Source of the DNA: a virus
Strand: one strand, 5' to 3'
Virus record (IMG/VR): IMGVR_UViG_3300036785_000636
Coordinates: 1 to 31,834 of that record
Length of the DNA stretch: 31,834 nt
The translations under genes and the position numbers were made by a program. A model generated the notes under the pieces. It had not been told where the DNA came from and made no database searches. It worked only from the letters and a program-made list of their open reading frames with translations. This document shows, in pieces, positions 28,927 through 31,834 of the stretch; positions within the stretch are counted from its first letter, which is position 1; each line of letters starts with the position of its first letter.

Positions 28927-29460
28927 ATGATGAACGCTGCAGAATGGGCGGACGTCCTGCGCCAGTCGGCGCCGGACGGCAAGCCGTGGATCATCGACGG
29001 CCTGGCCGAGGCGATGCCCGTTCTGGAGCGCGACTACGGGATCGACACCGTCGATCGCCAAGCACACTTTCTGGCGCAGATCATTCACGAGAGCGATGGT
29101 CTGCGCACCACCCAGGAATATGCGACGGGTCAGGATTACGAGGGGCGCAAGGCGCTCGGCAATGTCGAGCGCGGCGACGGCGTGCGCTATAAAGGTCGCG
29201 GCCTGATTCAGTTGACCGGCCGCGCCAATTATCGCGCCGCCGGCGACGCGCTCGGTTTCGACTACCTTCAAGAGCCGCTGCGGGTTGAGCGTTTCCCGCA
29301 CGCCGCGCTGGTCAGCGGCTGGTTCTGGCGCACCCACGCCTTGAACCGCCACGCCGACGCCGACGACATCGAGGCGATCACTCGCGCCATCAACGGCGGC
29401 CTGACCCACCTCGAGCGGCGCGTGGCGGTGCATGAGACGGTGCGAAAGGCGCTCGCATGA
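28927..29460 (+). CDS. GH19-type endolysin, 177 aa
   Basis: The segment AHFLAQIIHESDGLRTTQEY carries the catalytic Glu55/Glu64 pair expected of glycoside hydrolase family 19 (chitinase/lysozyme fold), followed by YKGRGLIQLTGRANY and the GWFWRTHALNRHAD helix. The enzyme would cut the glycan strands of peptidoglycan at the end of infection. No signal peptide or SAR-like anchor, so export must rely on a holin. The gene starts 1 nt after the stop of the repeat protein; ATG 28930 is an alternative start. A three-helix holin-like protein is encoded 290 nt downstream. Confidence 0.92.
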   Translation: MMNAAEWADVLRQSAPDGKPWIIDGLAEAMPVLERDYGIDTVDRQAHFLAQIIHESDGLRTTQEYATGQDYEGRKALGNVERGDGVRYKGRGLIQLTGRANYRAAGDALGFDYLQEPLRVERFPHAALVSGWFWRTHALNRHADADDIEAITRAINGGLTHLERRVAVHETVRKALA

Positions 29461-29490
29461 CCTGAGGTTTTAACTGAGGAGAAGGGACCT

Positions 29491-29727
29491 ATGGTGGCGT
29501 CCAATGACAAAGACAAACCCGCGCAGAGCGAGTTCAAGCTCGCGCCGCCGGGCAGCAAGGACTACGTGGCCGGCCAGCCCGCCGATGAGGCGGAATTAAA
29601 GACGGTCACCGAGGAAGACGAGAAGCGCAAGGAGGCCGGGCGAAAACTCGCCGAGGAGGCCCAGAAGAAGGCCGAGGCGGCGCAGGCTGCGCCGCCTCCG
29701 CCAGACCCGCACGCCTCGAAAAAGTGA
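29491..29727 (+). CDS. Charged helical protein, 78 aa
   Basis: GAGGAGAAGGG lies just upstream of ATG 29491. The product is hydrophilic: a Lys/Asp/Pro start (NDKDKPAQSEFKLAPPGSKDY) and a long charged helix (EEDEKRKEAGRKLAEEAQKKAEAAQAA) ending in a Pro tail. No membrane anchor, Cys or enzymatic motif. Sits between endolysin and holin-like genes; may be a lysis accessory or a small virion protein. Unknown family. Confidence 0.75.
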   Translation: MVASNDKDKPAQSEFKLAPPGSKDYVAGQPADEAELKTVTEEDEKRKEAGRKLAEEAQKKAEAAQAAPPPPDPHASKK

Positions 29728-29747
29728 CGCGTTGACGCGCATGATCG

Positions 29748-30050
29748 ATGAACGAACCCGCGCGCCTGTTCGGCTGGGGGCCGGTGGCGGTCGCCGCGGT
29801 CACCATGGTCGGGGCGTTTGTCATCCTGCAGGCCTATCGGGCGTGGCGATTGCGCGAGCGCTTTCAGCCGATGACGCGGGACTTCATCGCGGTTCTCGTC
29901 ATCACCTGTTTCCTGGGCGCGGTGATTTACACCTTGTCGGCGGGCCCGGACGCCGAGAAAAGCCTCGATCTTTTACTGGGCGCGCTGATCGCGGCGGCGA
30001 GCGCAATCGTGGCTTTCTACTTCAACATGCCGCCGCCACCTGGAGACTGA
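29748..30050 (+). CDS. Holin-like three-helix membrane protein, 100 aa
   Basis: Three membrane segments are visible at about residues 10-30 (WGPVAVAAVTMVGAFVILQAY), 46-64 (FIAVLVITCFLGAVIYTL) and 72-92 (LDLLLGALIAAASAIVAFYF), separated by short charged loops. Size and topology match class I holins, and the gene lies 290 nt after the endolysin. Function is therefore inferred as pore formation for endolysin release. Alternative: a generic small phage membrane protein. The two-helix protein encoded at 27907 is a competing holin candidate. It ends 1 nt before the next ATG. Confidence 0.65.
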   Translation: MNEPARLFGWGPVAVAAVTMVGAFVILQAYRAWRLRERFQPMTRDFIAVLVITCFLGAVIYTLSAGPDAEKSLDLLLGALIAAASAIVAFYFNMPPPPGD

Positions 30051-30051
30051 C

Positions 30052-30336
30052 ATGATTCCGAAGACGGACCCGCGCCATCCCGGCGCCTACAGCGACGACC
30101 ACTGTGACCCGCATGCCCGCATCAGCACCAGCGCCAATGCGCACGCCGGCCTGGGCCGCTCGGATAACGGCGCGTTCAAGGCGATGCCGCAAGGCGGCGA
30201 GAGTGCGTGGGGCGACGCGATGGTCGCCAAATACAAGCCCGGTGGCGGACGCGCGCCGTCCAATGACGTGCCGAAGGGCGCCGAGTTGAACGAGGCTGGC
30301 GACGGCTACGGCTCGGCGGACGAAGACGCCCAATGA
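30052..30336 (+). CDS. Hypothetical protein preceding terminase, 94 aa
   Basis: The product MIPKTDPRHPGAYSDDHCDPHARISTSANAHAGLGRSDNGAF is Gly/Ala/Asp-rich and mostly disordered, with an acidic end (NEAGDGYGSADEDAQ). No DNA-binding motif is seen, so a small-terminase role, suggested by its position, is not supported by sequence. A GAGACTG stretch upstream of ATG 30052 is a weak Shine-Dalgarno. ATGA overlap with the terminase gene. Confidence 0.7.
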   Translation: MIPKTDPRHPGAYSDDHCDPHARISTSANAHAGLGRSDNGAFKAMPQGGESAWGDAMVAKYKPGGGRAPSNDVPKGAELNEAGDGYGSADEDAQ

Positions 30337-31834
30337 ATGACGCCGACCGGCGCTTCCTGCTCTTGGAGCGGAAGAAGGCGATTCTTCAAGCTCGTGAGAG
30401 CTTGATTCTCTTCACCCGCTACTTGAGCCCGCGCCCGGATAAGCGCGCCGACGCGCGCGTGTCGGCCTACCAGGACGAGCGTCACCATCGGGTGGTCGGC
30501 GCGGCGCTCGAGGAGGTCGAGGCTGGCCGGATCAAGAAACTGATGATCACCGAGCCGCCGCGGCACGGCAAGACCCGGCTCGCGTCGATCTCGTTTCCGG
30601 CCTGGTACGTCGGCCGCAGCCCGAGCAAGAGCGTCGTGCTGGCGAGTTACAACGACAAGTATTCGGTCGACATCGGCGGCAACGTGAAGACCCTGATGCA
30701 ATCGCCGCTCTACGGCCATGTCTTCCCCGAGACCCGCCTGCGCTATGGCGGCGCGGCGGTCGACCGACTGAGCGTGGTCGGCGGCGGCGATATGTTCTTC
30801 GTCGGCGTCGGCGGCACGATCACCGGCCGCGGCGGCGACGTCAATCTGATCGATGACCCGGTCAAGAACCGTCAGGAGGCCGACAGCGTTGTCGTGCGCG
30901 ACAAGGTGTGGAACTGGTTCACCAACGTCTTCCGCTCGCGCCTGATGACCAAGGACGCAGCGATTATTTTGATCATGACTCGCTGGTCCGACGATGACCT
31001 GATCGGCCGGCTCATCGATCCGGCGAACCCGCACTACGACCAGGAGGAGGCGGAGAGCTGGCGGATCATCAGCCTGCCGGCCTTAGCCGAGGCCGACGAC
31101 CCGCTCGGGCGCGCGGTCGACGAGCCGTTGTGGCCGACGCGCTTCGATCAAAAGTTCCTGTTTGACATGCGCCGGCAAGACCCGAATTCCTTCTCGGCTT
31201 TGTACCAGTGCCGGCCGACGCCGGCCGAGGGCGCCTTCTTTCGCGCGGCCTTCATTCGCACTTACACCAAGATGTCGGACCTTCCATCTGTGGATTCCAT
31301 GCGCTTCTATGGCGCGTCGGATTTCGCCGTGGCGACGCGGCAGGAGAACGACAAGTCTTGTCATTTGGTGGTCGGGGTCGATTCCGACGACAACATCTGG
31401 CTGATGCCCGACATGAGCTGGATGCGGATGCCGTCCGACACCAGCGTCGATATCATTACCCACCTGATGCTCAAGTATCGGCCGATGCTGTGGTTCGCCG
31501 AGAAGGGCGTGATTCAAAAGAGCGTCGGGCCGTTCTTGCGCAAGCGGATGTTGGAGAAGCGGGCGTTTTGCGTCATCGACGAGATCACCCCGATCGCCGA
31601 CAAGCAGGCTCGCGCGCAATCGATCAACGCGCGCATGGCGATGGGGCGGGTGCACTTCCCGCGTTTCGTTCGCTGGTACGCCGACGCCCGCGATCAATTG
31701 CTCAAATTCCCGCATGGCACCTTCGATGATTTCGTCGACACGTTGTCGTTGATCGGCCTCGGGCTGATGAAGCAGATCCCGGCCAAGGCCCAGCCGAAGG
31801 CGATCGACGCCGGCCCGCAGCCGATGACCTTGGG
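30333..31834 (+). CDS. terL: Terminase large subunit, partial (3' end beyond window), at least 500 aa
   Basis: ATG 30333 overlaps the previous stop, and the frame is open to the window edge. The N-terminal ATPase has Walker A EPPRHGKT (Lys80) and Walker B VNLIDDPV (Asp174/175), with LIMTRWSDDDL as a coupling segment. The nuclease domain shows GASDFAVA (Asp330), MLWFAEKG (Glu390) and FDDFVDTLS (Asp465/466/469), the RNase H-fold residues that bind metal. It packages and cuts phage DNA during head filling. Only the extreme C-terminus is missing. Portal and capsid genes are expected just outside the window. Confidence 0.95.
   Translation, partial: MNDADRRFLLLERKKAILQARESLILFTRYLSPRPDKRADARVSAYQDERHHRVVGAALEEVEAGRIKKLMITEPPRHGKTRLASISFPAWYVGRSPSKSVVLASYNDKYSVDIGGNVKTLMQSPLYGHVFPETRLRYGGAAVDRLSVVGGGDMFFVGVGGTITGRGGDVNLIDDPVKNRQEADSVVVRDKVWNWFTNVFRSRLMTKDAAIILIMTRWSDDDLIGRLIDPANPHYDQEEAESWRIISLPALAEADDPLGRAVDEPLWPTRFDQKFLFDMRRQDPNSFSALYQCRPTPAEGAFFRAAFIRTYTKMSDLPSVDSMRFYGASDFAVATRQENDKSCHLVVGVDSDDNIWLMPDMSWMRMPSDTSVDIITHLMLKYRPMLWFAEKGVIQKSVGPFLRKRMLEKRAFCVIDEITPIADKQARAQSINARMAMGRVHFPRFVRWYADARDQLLKFPHGTFDDFVDTLSLIGLGLMKQIPAKAQPKAIDAGPQPMTL

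Noticed and set aside
1-31834. Integrase, repressor, tRNA genes or insertion sequences
   Set aside because: No tyrosine or serine recombinase motifs, helix-turn-helix repressor, transposase or cloverleaf could be recognised; a temperate lifestyle is not supported by this window alone.

Overview
The window is a high-GC (about two-thirds G+C by eye) tailed-phage genome segment or prophage. Nearly every base is coding, genes overlap by ATGA/TGATG/GTGA junctions, and it holds a terminase large subunit, tail fibres, an endolysin/holin-like pair and a phage-type replication set. I see no rRNA, tRNA, integrase, transposase, CRISPR array or lysogeny repressor. GC content, the glycine-rich and NRIINGDMAVDQR-type tail fibres and the GH19 endolysin suggest an alphaproteobacterial (rhizobial-like) host; this rests on remembered family resemblance, not a search. 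Family A polymerase, large internal virion proteins and fibre-type tail genes would fit a podovirus.

Layout. (1) 1-7110, plus strand: the end of the virion module. It holds a partial gene, an unknown virion-like protein, a large protein with an Ala-Pro tandem repeat, a two-domain peptidoglycan hydrolase (SleB-like + M15-like) and a polyvalent protein with an ADP-ribosyltransferase-like domain. A low-GC membrane-protein gene lies antisense inside this block (3568-3819). (2) 7224-8311, minus strand: a small operon of four short genes plus a tiny leader ORF, divergent from the next block. (3) 8426-19304, plus strand: a long, tightly packed replication/recombination operon with a RuvC-like resolvase, small proteins, an SNF2-type helicase, a PAPS-reductase-like protein, a DUF2800 Cas4/RecB-like nuclease, a DUF2815 ssDNA-binding protein, a family A DNA polymerase, a radical-SAM protein and an NPPW methylase-like protein. 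It is followed by the primase-polymerase/SF3 helicase (19328-21646). (4) 21648-22832: a strikingly symmetrical inverted-repeat element, then a coiled-coil protein, a Cys/HGG-motif protein and a small acidic protein. (5) 22833-23360: a non-coding, locally AT-rich module boundary. (6) 23361-27910: four successive tail-fibre-like genes and a small accessory gene. (7) 27907-30336: a membrane protein, a Pro/Gly repeat protein, a GH19 endolysin, a holin-like protein and small genes. (8) 30333 to the window end: the terminase large subunit, running off the edge.

How it works together. Helicase-primase, polymerase, SSB, Cas4-like nuclease, SNF2 helicase and resolvase form a self-sufficient replication/recombination apparatus. 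The radical-SAM, PAPS-reductase-like and methylase-like proteins embedded among them are candidates for a nucleic-acid or nucleotide modification function. Terminase at the right edge and late virion proteins at the left edge imply a circularly permuted map, with portal and capsid genes outside this window.

The most unusual signals are not genes: a co-centred double inverted repeat after the primase-helicase (21648-21745), a polymerase leader whose two hairpins leave exactly GGAGG unpaired and would bring it next to the start codon (15862-15943), and a 28-bp near-perfect palindrome before the SSB gene (15263-15290).
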